Positions 8,837 through 17,033 of a stretch of DNA of 64,000 nucleotides are shown here, one piece after another. Numbering within the stretch: the first letter of the stretch is position 1; each line of letters starts with the position of its first letter. The notes beneath the pieces are model-generated. The model was not told the origin of the DNA. It was given only the letters and a program-made list of their open reading frames with translations, and searched no databases. The DNA is from JBICHN01 sp043101845 (GTDB lineage Bacteria; Planctomycetota; Phycisphaerae; Phycisphaerales; UBA5793): positions 558,001-622,000 of the forward strand of contig JBICHN010000002.1 in NCBI GenBank assembly GCA_043101845.1. Reading direction: 5' to 3'. A program made the translations under genes and the position numbers.

Positions 8837-10438
8837 ATGAGGGCCATCCTTCGAATCAAGATGACGATTCTCATTCTGCTCGTCGTCGGAGCCGGCGCGA
8901 CGACCACGGCGCAGAGTGAAGTTCCCACCCCTCGGCCGCGCACGGAGGTTGTGGTGCGCTTCGATGAAAGCCTCCGCGCCGAACCGGCGACCGGACGCCT
9001 CATCCTTCTTATGAGCAAAGCGACTCGAGGAGCGCGGCATCGAGATCCGCTCGGAGCGCCATTCTGGGATGATCCGTCACCCATCTATTCGATCGCGGTC
9101 GAGGCGGTGAAGCCCGGAGACGACATGAGAATTGACGACTCCGCCGTGGCGTTTCCCGTGCCGCTCAGCGAACTCGACGGCGAGTATTCGGTTCGGGCGG
9201 TTCTCGACCTGGATCGAACAACCTCCGGATTCGCGTCCTCGGAGAAGAATCTCCTCAGCATGCCGAAGCGGTTGGAGTTCGATGCGCAACGAGCGCAATC
9301 CTTCTTCATCGAACTCGCCGGCGTTGGTCGCGTCCCTGATCCGGAAGACACCGATCGCGTGAAGAGCGTGCGCATGCGCAGCGAGTCGTTGTCGGAGTTC
9401 CACGGATTCGATTTCGTTCTGCGGGCAGGCGTCGTCCTGCCTGAGGGCTACGAGGACCATCCGGAGCGCCGGTACGCGGCCGTGTATCACATTCCCGGCT
9501 TCGGCGGCTCTCATGCCGGCGCCTGGCGACATCGTGACGATCACGAACTTGATCGCCAGGTCGTGCACATCTATCTCAATCCGGACGGTCCCTTCGGCCA
9601 CCATCTCTTCGTGAATTCGGAGAACAACGGCCCCGTTGGCGACGCCCTCGTTAATGAGTTGATTCCCCATCTTGAAGAGCGTTTTCGACTCGTTCCCAAG
9701 GACGCGGGGCGACTTCTCACGGGTCATTCGAGCGGCGGATTCACCAGCGCCTGGCTGCAGGTGAACTATCCCGAGACCTTTGGAGGCGCCTGGGCGACGG
9801 GGCCGGACCCGGTCGACTTTCGCGCGTTTCAGATCATCGACATCTACACCGCGACGAACGCGTATGTCAATCCGGAAGGGAATGAGCGATCGTCGGTGGT
9901 GATCGACGGCGCTGTGGTGTGCACGATTCGCCAGGAAAACGAGATGGAGCATGCGATTGACCCGGACAATCGTTCGGGCCAGCAGTGGGATTCATGGATG
10001 GCGTGTTTCTCGCCTCGCGATGAGAGAGGGAACCCGGCAGGTCTCTGGGATGCCAAGTCCGGAGCAATGAGTCCTGAGGTCGTGAAGTTCTGGAAGAAGA
10101 GAGACCTGCGTCGAGTCGTCGAGTCACGATGGGACGAGCTCGGTCCGCTCGTCTCGCAGCGACTGCGAATCATCGTGGGCGCCGAGGACAATTTCGATCT
10201 GCACGAAGCGGTCGGATATCTTCGGTCGAGCCTCGACGAACTGAGCGGCTGGGAATCGGACGCCATCTCAGAAGCCGATCGAGCCGGGCGCGGGTACATC
10301 GAGATCATCCCGGGACGCGATCATTTCAACTTATACGAAGACGGGCTCGCTGCGAGGATCAAGAGCGAGATGTCGCGACATCTTCAATCGGAAGGGCTGC
10401 TTCACCACGCCGGGGAGAGCGCGACTCCGACGCGTTGA
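8837..10438 (+). CDS. Exported alpha/beta-hydrolase esterase
   Basis: This 533-residue protein has a signal peptide (MTILILLVVGAGATTTAQS), an Ig-like N-terminal region of about 170 residues, and a C-terminal alpha/beta-hydrolase of the esterase D/enterochelin esterase type. The nucleophile elbow is GHSSGGF, in the position expected for the serine of the catalytic triad, and the likely histidine is in GRDHFNLY near the C-terminus. The family hydrolyses esters of small acyl or siderophore substrates; the substrate here is unknown. A GGAGAG ribosome site lies 8 nt before the ATG. It stands alone between two zinc-ribbon genes on the opposite strand. Confidence 0.8.
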   Translation: MRAILRIKMTILILLVVGAGATTTAQSEVPTPRPRTEVVVRFDESLRAEPATGRLILLMSKATRGARHRDPLGAPFWDDPSPIYSIAVEAVKPGDDMRIDDSAVAFPVPLSELDGEYSVRAVLDLDRTTSGFASSEKNLLSMPKRLEFDAQRAQSFFIELAGVGRVPDPEDTDRVKSVRMRSESLSEFHGFDFVLRAGVVLPEGYEDHPERRYAAVYHIPGFGGSHAGAWRHRDDHELDRQVVHIYLNPDGPFGHHLFVNSENNGPVGDALVNELIPHLEERFRLVPKDAGRLLTGHSSGGFTSAWLQVNYPETFGGAWATGPDPVDFRAFQIIDIYTATNAYVNPEGNERSSVVIDGAVVCTIRQENEMEHAIDPDNRSGQQWDSWMACFSPRDERGNPAGLWDAKSGAMSPEVVKFWKKRDLRRVVESRWDELGPLVSQRLRIIVGAEDNFDLHEAVGYLRSSLDELSGWESDAISEADRAGRGYIEIIPGRDHFNLYEDGLAARIKSEMSRHLQSEGLLHHAGESATPTR

Positions 10439-10446
10439 AAGAGGGG

Positions 10447-11112
10447 TCACAATCCGGCCCATCGCGTTACGATGAACAAGCCGAAGAGACCGTTCAAGAT
10501 CGCGGTCACGAGGAGTACGGCGCGATACCAGGCCGCGCCGTTCGCGTGCGCGAAGACCGCCGCTCTCCTGTGGATGGGGAGGGCGATAAGAAGCCCGATC
10601 AGCCAGCCGACGACGGTATAGATGATGGCTTCGGACGCATAGTTTGACAGACCGATTCCGCCACTGAGCAGGTCACGGACCGGGTCCGCGCCGATGGCGA
10701 AGAGCGGGCCCAGAATAAAGGGAAAGTGAACCCATCCGGCGGTCATGATCCAGTGGCGCGTCGCCCCTCGCCGCATCGCCGTCGGATGCTTCATACTTGC
10801 GAGGCGACCGGCCGCGACCGTACCCCCGACGGCAAGGACCGAGCACAGCACGAAGCGGGCGTCCAGCCGGGCGAGCGAAATCAACGCGAAGAGACCGATC
10901 GAAGCGAACAGAAACACCATGGACAGCAGGCGCCACTGTTCGGTGCGCGGGTTGGCGCCGAGACCCGAGGCGATCTCGACCTCGTGCTCGGTGACGACAT
11001 GGCCACACTCGCTGCATTGCCGGTGGATCGCGACCGAGAGGTCATAGTCGCATTTCGGGCAGTGCATGCCCGGTGGAATGTACCCGCCTCGTCGGCGTAC
11101 CCGCGTCGACAT
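10447..11112 (-). CDS. Zinc-ribbon multi-pass membrane protein (paralogue 2)
   Basis: The protein has 221 residues. A zinc ribbon MHCPKCDYDLS ... CSECGH (CxxC-x13-CxxC) near residues 16-40 is followed by five or so membrane helices (LLSMVFLFASIGLFALISLA, YTVVGWLIGLLIALPI, AVLLVTAILNGLFGLFIV). The layout matches the protein at 7998-8744, so the two are paralogues separated by the esterase gene. The function is unknown; a soluble metal-binding head on a membrane body suggests a scaffold or sensor, but this is inference only. It is divergent from folP across 64 nt. A TAGAAT hexamer 6 nt before its ATG points to a leaderless transcript. Confidence 0.72.
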   Translation of the reverse strand: MSTRVRRRGGYIPPGMHCPKCDYDLSVAIHRQCSECGHVVTEHEVEIASGLGANPRTEQWRLLSMVFLFASIGLFALISLARLDARFVLCSVLAVGGTVAAGRLASMKHPTAMRRGATRHWIMTAGWVHFPFILGPLFAIGADPVRDLLSGGIGLSNYASEAIIYTVVGWLIGLLIALPIHRRAAVFAHANGAAWYRAVLLVTAILNGLFGLFIVTRWAGL

Positions 11113-11118
11113 GGCGCC

Positions 11119-11124
11119 ATTCTA
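11119..11124 (-). promoter_or_regulatory. -10-like hexamer before zinc-ribbon gene
   Basis: TAGAAT on the minus strand, 6 nt before the ATG of the zinc-ribbon gene. It is back to back with the folP hexamer about 40 bp away, so the two divergent promoters must overlap. Confidence 0.4.
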
Positions 11125-11164
11125 ACAATTCTCCGCCGACCCTTTGCCATGGGAACCCCCGGAG

Positions 11165-11170
11165 TAGAGT
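11165..11170 (+). promoter_or_regulatory. -10-like hexamer before folP
   Basis: TAGAGT lies 6 nt before the folP ATG with no Shine-Dalgarno sequence in between. It is the same arrangement as at comM. Confidence 0.35.
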
Positions 11171-11176
11171 TCGTCC

Positions 11177-12043
11177 ATGTCGAATCGATCAATGGAATGG
11201 AAACTTGGTCATGGTCGAACGCTCTTGCTCGATCGACCGCGCCTCATGGCCATCTTGAATGTCACGCCCGATTCGTTTTCCGACGGCGGGCGATTCGTCG
11301 AAGTCGATCGCGCCCTGGCGCATGCAATGGCATGCGTCGAAGACGGGGCGGACATGATCGATGTCGGCGGCGAGAGTACGCGACCTGGAGCTGAACGAGT
11401 CCCGGTCGACGAGCAACTCCGGCGTGTGATCCCGGTGATCGAGCGTCTCGAGGCGGAGACCGGCGCCCTCATCAGTGTCGACACCACCCGCGCCGAAGTC
11501 GCAAGACAGGCGCTCGCGGCCGGAGCCCACGCGGTAAATGATGTCGCCGCCGGTCTCGAAGATCAGGGCCTGCTTCGAACCGTCGCGGAGTCGAACGCGG
11601 GCGTGATTCTGATGCACCGGCTCCGCCCGCCGAACGAGGATTCGTACAGCGATCGCTACGAGACCCCTCCGAAGTACGGCGATGTGGTCGGCGAAGTGCG
11701 CGACTTTCTCAAGCAACGCGCCTCGGCGGCGGTGAACATGGGTGTTCACGAACGCCGTATTGTGATTGACCCAGGGCTCGGCTTCGGCAAGACCGTCGAG
11801 CAGAATTTCGAGCTTGTTCGACGCGGCGGGGAACTCCGCTCGCTCGGCTTCCCGACGCTGGGCGCCTCGAGCCGCAAGAGCTTCATCGGTCAAATGAGCG
11901 GGGTCGAGGCGCCGAGAGATCGCGTCGCGGGGACGCTCGCCGTGTCGGTGGCGCAATACCTGGCCGGCGTACGGATCTTCCGCGTCCACGATGTTCGAGC
12001 GCATCGCGAGGCGCTTGGGGTTGCGCGGGCTATCCTTTCTTGA
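11177..12043 (+). CDS. folP: Dihydropteroate synthase
   Basis: FolP condenses p-aminobenzoate with 6-hydroxymethyl-dihydropterin diphosphate in folate synthesis and is the sulfonamide target. The 288-residue protein carries the family motifs: MAILNVTPDSFSDGG (pterin site), DMIDVGGESTRPGAE, SVDTTRAEVARQAL, IDPGLGFGKT, and the C-terminal GASSRKSFIG. Its length is normal for a bacterial monofunctional enzyme. The start at 11177 is supported by a -10-like hexamer just upstream; a second ATG five codons later is possible. The other folate gene in the window, folC, is 31 kb away, so there is no folate operon here. trxA follows 95 nt later on the same strand with its own ribosome site. Confidence 0.96.
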   Translation: MSNRSMEWKLGHGRTLLLDRPRLMAILNVTPDSFSDGGRFVEVDRALAHAMACVEDGADMIDVGGESTRPGAERVPVDEQLRRVIPVIERLEAETGALISVDTTRAEVARQALAAGAHAVNDVAAGLEDQGLLRTVAESNAGVILMHRLRPPNEDSYSDRYETPPKYGDVVGEVRDFLKQRASAAVNMGVHERRIVIDPGLGFGKTVEQNFELVRRGGELRSLGFPTLGASSRKSFIGQMSGVEAPRDRVAGTLAVSVAQYLAGVRIFRVHDVRAHREALGVARAILS

Positions 12044-12138
12044 AGGTCACGGGGCCTTCGCTAGCATTCGGCGCGCTCTGTGGGGCGTAGCCACATTCGA
12101 GAACCACAGAACCTCACCCGGGTCTCAGGAGATGAACC

Positions 12139-12474
12139 ATGGCGGGCGGCAATGTACGCGAGTTTACCGACGACTCCTTCGAGCAGGATGTCCTGCAGAG
12201 CGATCAGCCGGTGCTCGTGGACTTCTGGGCCGAGTGGTGCATGCCGTGCCGCATGCTCGCCCCGACGGTGGAGAAGATCGCTGACGCGTACGAAGGCAAG
12301 GCCGTCGTCGGCAAGCTCGACACCGACTCGAACAAGAATGTCGCGGTGAAGTACGGCATCAGCGCCATTCCGACCATCATCATCTTCAAGGACGGCGAAG
12401 TGCACGCCAAGGCCGTCGGTCTGAAGAACGAAGGCGATCTGCGCCAGATGATGGACGACGCGATCGGGGGGTGA
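12139..12474 (+). CDS. trxA: Thioredoxin with a WCMPC active site
   Basis: This is a 111-residue single-domain thioredoxin without signal peptide, so cytoplasmic. The fold markers are all present: VLVDFWAEWC, the active site C34-M-P-C37, the buried acidic residue before it, the cis-proline in SAIPTIIIF, and the closing KDGE turn. The usual active site is CGPC. Here Met replaces Gly at the second position, which in other thioredoxin-fold proteins shifts the redox potential. Partners cannot be deduced from the context. AGGAG lies 7 nt before the ATG, a textbook ribosome site. The gene converges with the coiled-coil gene. Confidence 0.93.
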   Translation: MAGGNVREFTDDSFEQDVLQSDQPVLVDFWAEWCMPCRMLAPTVEKIADAYEGKAVVGKLDTDSNKNVAVKYGISAIPTIIIFKDGEVHAKAVGLKNEGDLRQMMDDAIGG

Positions 12475-12501
12475 GCCCGATCCGGCCTTCTTCGCGATGC
12501 T

Positions 12502-14835
12502 TCAGCCCTCGAGATCGTGCTCGCCGGCGTTCAACGCTCCGTTCGTTACTTCCTGCCATCGCGCCTCGTCCGTGAGAGGCTCGAAGATGTCGCCCTCGGC
12601 GTCGAGCGCGCTCTTGACCCGACGCAGTCGCGCGTAGCCGATCGTTCCCAGGAAGAAGGTGAAGCCGAGGGAGCCGGCGAAGACGAAGCCGGCGTACTCG
12701 AGCCGGTCGTCGTTGACCGGCACGGCGTCCGCCGTCGCCGGAACGGTGAGTTTGCTTCCGGCGCCATCCGTGCGGCGGCCGCGTTCCGCATTCGAGGCGC
12801 TGACGAACGCGACGGTATAGGTCTCGAGAATGCGCTGCGTATCCGCCTGTCCAAGTCCTCGCAGATGGAAGTTGATCGTGCCGGGCTCGGGCGCGGCGAA
12901 ACTGAGGTTCGATGCAAGGTGCGACTTCAGGGTTCCGGCGTCGGCGAGGTCCTCGTAGCCGCGCTGACGCAATCGGGTGGCGACGGCGCTCACGAGCGAA
13001 TCGCTCATGATCATCTGTTCGTGGGCCGCCTGCCATGCGGTCGCCTGTTCGTCGGTCAACGGGAAGCCGGGCTTGGGTTTCGCCTGCACCGTGGCGCTCG
13101 CCGCGTAGGTCGCGGGCCAGAACTGCATGACGCCGAAGTAACTCGCCGATCCGAGCATGAGCACAAGCGCGGTGAGCCAGAACATCTGCGTGACGACGCG
13201 ACTCCGCGCCCACTTCCGGATCATCCGCCGCTCCGCCCGCTCCAGACTGTCACGAGCCTGCAGTATCGTGCGCCGATCCTGATCGGCCTCGCGGAGCCGC
13301 TCCGCCTTCTTGAGCAAGGATTCCCGGGCCTGCTCCATGCGGTCGGACCGAGCGCGGAGGATGCTCTTGTAGGCCAGGAGCCGCGCGCGCCGGCGTTCGA
13401 GGCACGGGCCGCCTGCCGCGTCATCACGAGATTCGTCATGTGAGGCGGCGGCCGAGCTCGCGGATTCACAACGAGCCTGTTCGAGTTCCGTCTGCAAACG
13501 ACGAATATGTCCCGAGAGTTTCTCAATAGCCTGATCGCGCTTCGTGATTTCCTCGGGATCGACCGCAGGCTCCGCCGCGGCGGTATTTGCGTCGCGTGAG
13601 ATTGATTCGAGTTGTTCCTCGAGTTCGCGGATCCGCTGATCGCGGGATTCGAGTTCGTTCGACTCCGCAGCCATGGCGGCCGTCTGCGCCGCCGCGGCCC
13701 TCTCGTGCAATGCCGACAGCTCGCCCTCGAGCTCGTGAATGCGATGATCGCGCTCTTCCATCGCCGCCGCAGTCGCGGCGGCCTGCTCGATCTGTTCCTT
13801 CTGCGTGTCGAGCGCCTCGGCGAACTGCAGGAGCTTCTGCTTCGCCTGGTTGAGCTGTTCGTCCCTCGCGCGCAGATCATCGGCGCGCGATGACGCGTCC
13901 GCTTCCATCTCGCTCAGTCGACCGCGTGCGGCTTCCAGGTCCGCGGCGATCGAATCCGCTCGCAGGCAGGCCTGTTCGACCTCTTCCTCCCGCCGCGCAA
14001 GCTCCTCGCGGCGCGCATGCAATTCGTTTTCGAGATCATCGACTCGCTGCTGAGCGGCTCCTTGTTCATGTCGCAGCAATTCGAGCTCCGCGGCATGACT
14101 CTCGTCGCGGTCGTTCCGTTCGCGGAGCGACCCCTCGAGTTCAGCGACTTGTTGCACGAGTTCAGCGCGCGACGCGTTCGCCTCATCGATCTGCATACGC
14201 CATTGCTGCTCGCGCTGCTCGAACTCAGCTTCACGGCGATCGCGCTCGGCGCTGAACTCCCGAAGCCGCTCTTCGAGCGACTGCTTCTCGTCCTCGAGTT
14301 CGTCGGCTCGCCGAGCGAGACTTTCCCGTTCGCGGGCGATTTCATCATGGATCCGACCCAATTCGCCGCGCTCCGTCTCGAGGCGTCTCGCCTCGACATC
14401 GAGCGCGTCCCGGTCCTGCGAGATTCGCTCGCGTTCAGCGCTGAGGGCTTCGCGCTCCTGGTGCGCCGCAGCCTGCGCTTGCTCGACCTCGACGCGTTCG
14501 CAGTCGATGGTCGAGGCCCACTCATCCAGACCTTGTTCCCGTGCGGCGAGTTCTCCGGCCCGACGATCGATCTCCTCCGACCGGCGGTTGAGTTCGTCCT
14601 GACGAGTATCACACGCGCGCTCGCGCTCCTCCAAGGCCGCGCGGCGAGCATGGAGCGACTCAACCTCGTCGTTCGTCCGCTGGGAGTGTTCGCGGAGCCG
14701 CGAGAGCCGGTCTTCGACATCGGCGATCAGATCGAGGACCTCACCTCCGAGATTCCCGGCGGTCTCCACCGCCTCAGCAGAGGTCCGGGCCGGGTTGATC
14801 GACTCGTTGGTCGTGGCGTCGTGATGCTCGTTCAT
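12502..14835 (-). CDS. Long coiled-coil protein with C-terminal Wzz-like membrane module
   Basis: The protein has 777 residues from the ATG at 14835; open sequence continues to 15063 without family-like features. Residues 30-535 or so are almost pure coiled coil, rich in Glu, Arg, Ala and Gln with many 'RDQRIRELEEQLE'-type heptads. A membrane helix follows near residues 552-574 (FWLTALVLMLGSASYFGVM), then about 140 extracytoplasmic residues with AASATVQAKPKPG and AAPEPGTINFHLRG, then a second helix near 715-735. Two helices around a Wzz/GumC-like beta-alpha domain is the topology of polysaccharide co-polymerases, but the giant cytoplasmic coiled coil is unusual. No glycosyltransferase or kinase gene is adjacent, so a cell-envelope or scaffolding role is inference. 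Confidence 0.65.
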   Translation of the reverse strand: MNEHHDATTNESINPARTSAEAVETAGNLGGEVLDLIADVEDRLSRLREHSQRTNDEVESLHARRAALEERERACDTRQDELNRRSEEIDRRAGELAAREQGLDEWASTIDCERVEVEQAQAAAHQEREALSAERERISQDRDALDVEARRLETERGELGRIHDEIARERESLARRADELEDEKQSLEERLREFSAERDRREAEFEQREQQWRMQIDEANASRAELVQQVAELEGSLRERNDRDESHAAELELLRHEQGAAQQRVDDLENELHARREELARREEEVEQACLRADSIAADLEAARGRLSEMEADASSRADDLRARDEQLNQAKQKLLQFAEALDTQKEQIEQAAATAAAMEERDHRIHELEGELSALHERAAAAQTAAMAAESNELESRDQRIRELEEQLESISRDANTAAAEPAVDPEEITKRDQAIEKLSGHIRRLQTELEQARCESASSAAASHDESRDDAAGGPCLERRRARLLAYKSILRARSDRMEQARESLLKKAERLREADQDRRTILQARDSLERAERRMIRKWARSRVVTQMFWLTALVLMLGSASYFGVMQFWPATYAASATVQAKPKPGFPLTDEQATAWQAAHEQMIMSDSLVSAVATRLRQRGYEDLADAGTLKSHLASNLSFAAPEPGTINFHLRGLGQADTQRILETYTVAFVSASNAERGRRTDGAGSKLTVPATADAVPVNDDRLEYAGFVFAGSLGFTFFLGTIGYARLRRVKSALDAEGDIFEPLTDEARWQEVTNGALNAGEHDLEG

Positions 14836-15031
14836 GACTCGTCCCGGGCCTCCGTAAGCGCGCACTGGGAGTAGTTCCGCGCTGTTATCGGCGTCTCGCG
14901 GGAGCGGCTGAACCCCGGAATCCGAGCGGAGGGGAAATCGCGAAATGGGGGCGAAGGCTGGGATCGAACGCAACCCGACACGGCCTACGATCGAGCCGCA
15001 GCGCCAGGTAACCGTCCCGGTCAGGTGGTTG
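14836..15031. promoter_or_regulatory. Divergent intergenic region, coiled-coil gene and mqnE
   Basis: These 196 bp separate two divergent genes and must hold both promoters. A TACGAT hexamer at 14986-14991 on the plus strand is a possible -10 for mqnE. I see no stem-loop with a T run and no conserved riboswitch-like structure. Confidence 0.35.
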
Positions 15032-16279
15032 ATGACGAGTGAACTCAGACAGATCGAGCGCAAGGTCCGCGCGGGCGAGCGGCTCTCACTCGACGAAGGC
15101 GCCGCGCTGTTCGCGACGCCCGATCTATGGTCGGTTATCGGCCTCGCCGATCTCGTTCGCCGCCGGTTGCATGGCTCGACCGCGTACTACAACATCAACA
15201 AGCATCTCAACTATTCAAATGTGTGCGCGCTATCCTGCAAGTTCTGCTCGTTCTACCGCAAGAAGGACGAGGACGGCGCGTATGAGTACGACATTGAACG
15301 AATCGCCGACGAGGCCCGTGACGCCGCGGCCCACGGCGCGACGGAGATTCACATCGTCGGCGGGCTTCATCCCTGGCTCCCGTTTTCCTACTACACGGAC
15401 ATGCTCCGCGCCATCCGTGATGCCGCCCCGATTCTGCACATCAAGGCGTTCACGGCGGTCGAGATCGTACATCTGGCGCGAATCGACAAGCGGCCGAAGG
15501 ACCTCGTCGGCGTGCTGCGCGATCTGAAAGACGCCGGACTTGGCTCACTGCCCGGCGGAGGCGCCGAAGTCTTCGATGACCGGGTTCATGACGAGGCGTT
15601 CAAGGGAAAGATCCGTTCCGACAAGTGGCTCGAAGTCCATCGTGCTGCGCATGACATCGGGCTGAACACGAACGCGACCATTCTCTACGGCCACATCGAA
15701 TCGATCGCCGACCGGCTTCATCACTTCGATCTGCTCCGCCGCGAACAGGACCGCGCTCTGAGCCGCTGGGCGCAATCAGTTGGAATTCAACCAGGCCTCG
15801 AAGAAGAGGTCGTCCTGACGGGACCGGACGAGAAGTATCCCGAAACGCGCCGTCCAACGCTCGAGCGCGCCGGCAACGGGTACTTTCAGACGATCATTCC
15901 GCTGCCGTTCATACCGGATGACAGTGAGCTTGAGCATCTGCCCGGTCCCGACGGGATTGCGAATCTGCGGATGCTCGCGGTGAGTCGACTCATGCTCGAC
16001 AACTTTCCGCATGTGAAGACCTTCTGGATCATGCAGACGCTGCCCATGGCGGAGGTCATGCTGCAGGCCGGCGCGGACGACATCGACGGTACGGTCGTGT
16101 GGTACGACATCACCAAGGTGGGCGGATCGGGCACGCATCAGGAGACGGACGCGACACGATTGCGTCGCGCCATTCGTGAAGCCGGATTCGATCCGATTGA
16201 GCGCGACACCCTCTATCGCCCCGTTGAGCGCGACGGCTTTCGATGGCGACTCGCGGACACCGTTTCAGAGACGGCGTAA
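15032..16279 (+). CDS. mqnE: Aminofutalosine synthase MqnE (radical SAM)
   Basis: MqnE joins the MqnA product to S-adenosylmethionine to make aminofutalosine, in the alternative (futalosine) route to menaquinone. The 415-residue protein has the radical-SAM ligand set CALSCKFCSFYR (CxxxCxxC) preceded by NINKHLNYSN, then EIHIVGGLHPWLPF, HIKAFTAVEI and GSLPGGGAEVF, all typical of MqnE rather than its paralogue MqnC. The C-terminal part contains TFWIMQTL and DIDGTVVWYDITK. I start it at the ATG at 15032; an upstream extension to 14945 lies in the divergent promoter region. Other mqn genes are not in the window. A DUF2071 gene follows after 4 nt, so the two are co-transcribed. Confidence 0.92.
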   Translation: MTSELRQIERKVRAGERLSLDEGAALFATPDLWSVIGLADLVRRRLHGSTAYYNINKHLNYSNVCALSCKFCSFYRKKDEDGAYEYDIERIADEARDAAAHGATEIHIVGGLHPWLPFSYYTDMLRAIRDAAPILHIKAFTAVEIVHLARIDKRPKDLVGVLRDLKDAGLGSLPGGGAEVFDDRVHDEAFKGKIRSDKWLEVHRAAHDIGLNTNATILYGHIESIADRLHHFDLLRREQDRALSRWAQSVGIQPGLEEEVVLTGPDEKYPETRRPTLERAGNGYFQTIIPLPFIPDDSELEHLPGPDGIANLRMLAVSRLMLDNFPHVKTFWIMQTLPMAEVMLQAGADDIDGTVVWYDITKVGGSGTHQETDATRLRRAIREAGFDPIERDTLYRPVERDGFRWRLADTVSETA

Positions 16280-16283
16280 CTTC

Positions 16284-17033
16284 ATGGACGCGTCGAGTGG
16301 CGATCATGCGCCCAACGACTCACGCCGCGGGTCTGGCGGGTGGCTGCTCGCGATGCGCTGGGAGAAACTTCTCTTCGCCCACTGGCCGGTCGAGACCGAT
16401 CGCCTTCGTTCCTTCATTCCGTCCGATCTCGACATCGATACGCACGATGGTCGGGCGTGGCTCGGTGTGGTCCCGTTTCGGATGACGGGAATTCGGGCGC
16501 GCGGTCTTCCGCCGATTCCGTTCGTCTCTTCGTTTCCGGAACTCAACCTGCGAACCTATGTGCGCTGTGGCGATCGAGTCGGCGTGTGGTTCTTCAGTCT
16601 TGACGCTGCGCATCGGCTCGCGGTCGCGACGGCGCGCTGGACCTTCTCGCTTCCGTATTTCAACGCGCGGATGCGATGCGACGAGGACGGAGACGGCTGG
16701 GTGAATTACGAGTCGGTGCGAACCCACCGCGGGGCGCCCGTCGTCGAATTCGTCGGCCGCTACCGACCGGCCGGCGCCCCTTGCCGGACCGAGCCCGACT
16801 CTCTGCCCGAGTTTCTGACGAAACGCTATTGCCTCTTCGCGCAGAATCGCCGGGGCCGGATACTCCGGGGTGATATCCACCACGAGCCATGGGAACTCTG
16901 TGACGCGGAACTCGAGATCGAACGGTTGACGCTCGCGGCGCCGCTCAGAATACGCCGCTTCGAAGGGGAGCCGATTCTGCACTACTCGGATCGTCTGGAT
17001 GTCGTCGCCTGGTCGCCGGAGGCGGTATCCTGA
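16284..17033 (+). CDS. DUF2071 (YqjF-family) protein
   Basis: The 249-residue protein matches the DUF2071/acetoacetate-decarboxylase-like fold in its motifs: LAMRWEKLLFAHWPVE near the start, then LRSFIPSDLDID, GRAWLGVVPFRMTGIR, FPELNLRTYVR, GVWFFSLDAAHRLAV, and the terminal LHYSDRLDVVAW. It has no membrane helices. The biochemical function of the family is not established. The start is the ATG four bases after the mqnE stop, so it is probably translated with mqnE. Whether it acts in menaquinone metabolism is unknown. Its last 52 bases overlap the 3' end of the convergent sulfatase-family gene in another frame; both ends look genuine. Confidence 0.85.
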   Translation: MDASSGDHAPNDSRRGSGGWLLAMRWEKLLFAHWPVETDRLRSFIPSDLDIDTHDGRAWLGVVPFRMTGIRARGLPPIPFVSSFPELNLRTYVRCGDRVGVWFFSLDAAHRLAVATARWTFSLPYFNARMRCDEDGDGWVNYESVRTHRGAPVVEFVGRYRPAGAPCRTEPDSLPEFLTKRYCLFAQNRRGRILRGDIHHEPWELCDAELEIERLTLAAPLRIRRFEGEPILHYSDRLDVVAWSPEAVS

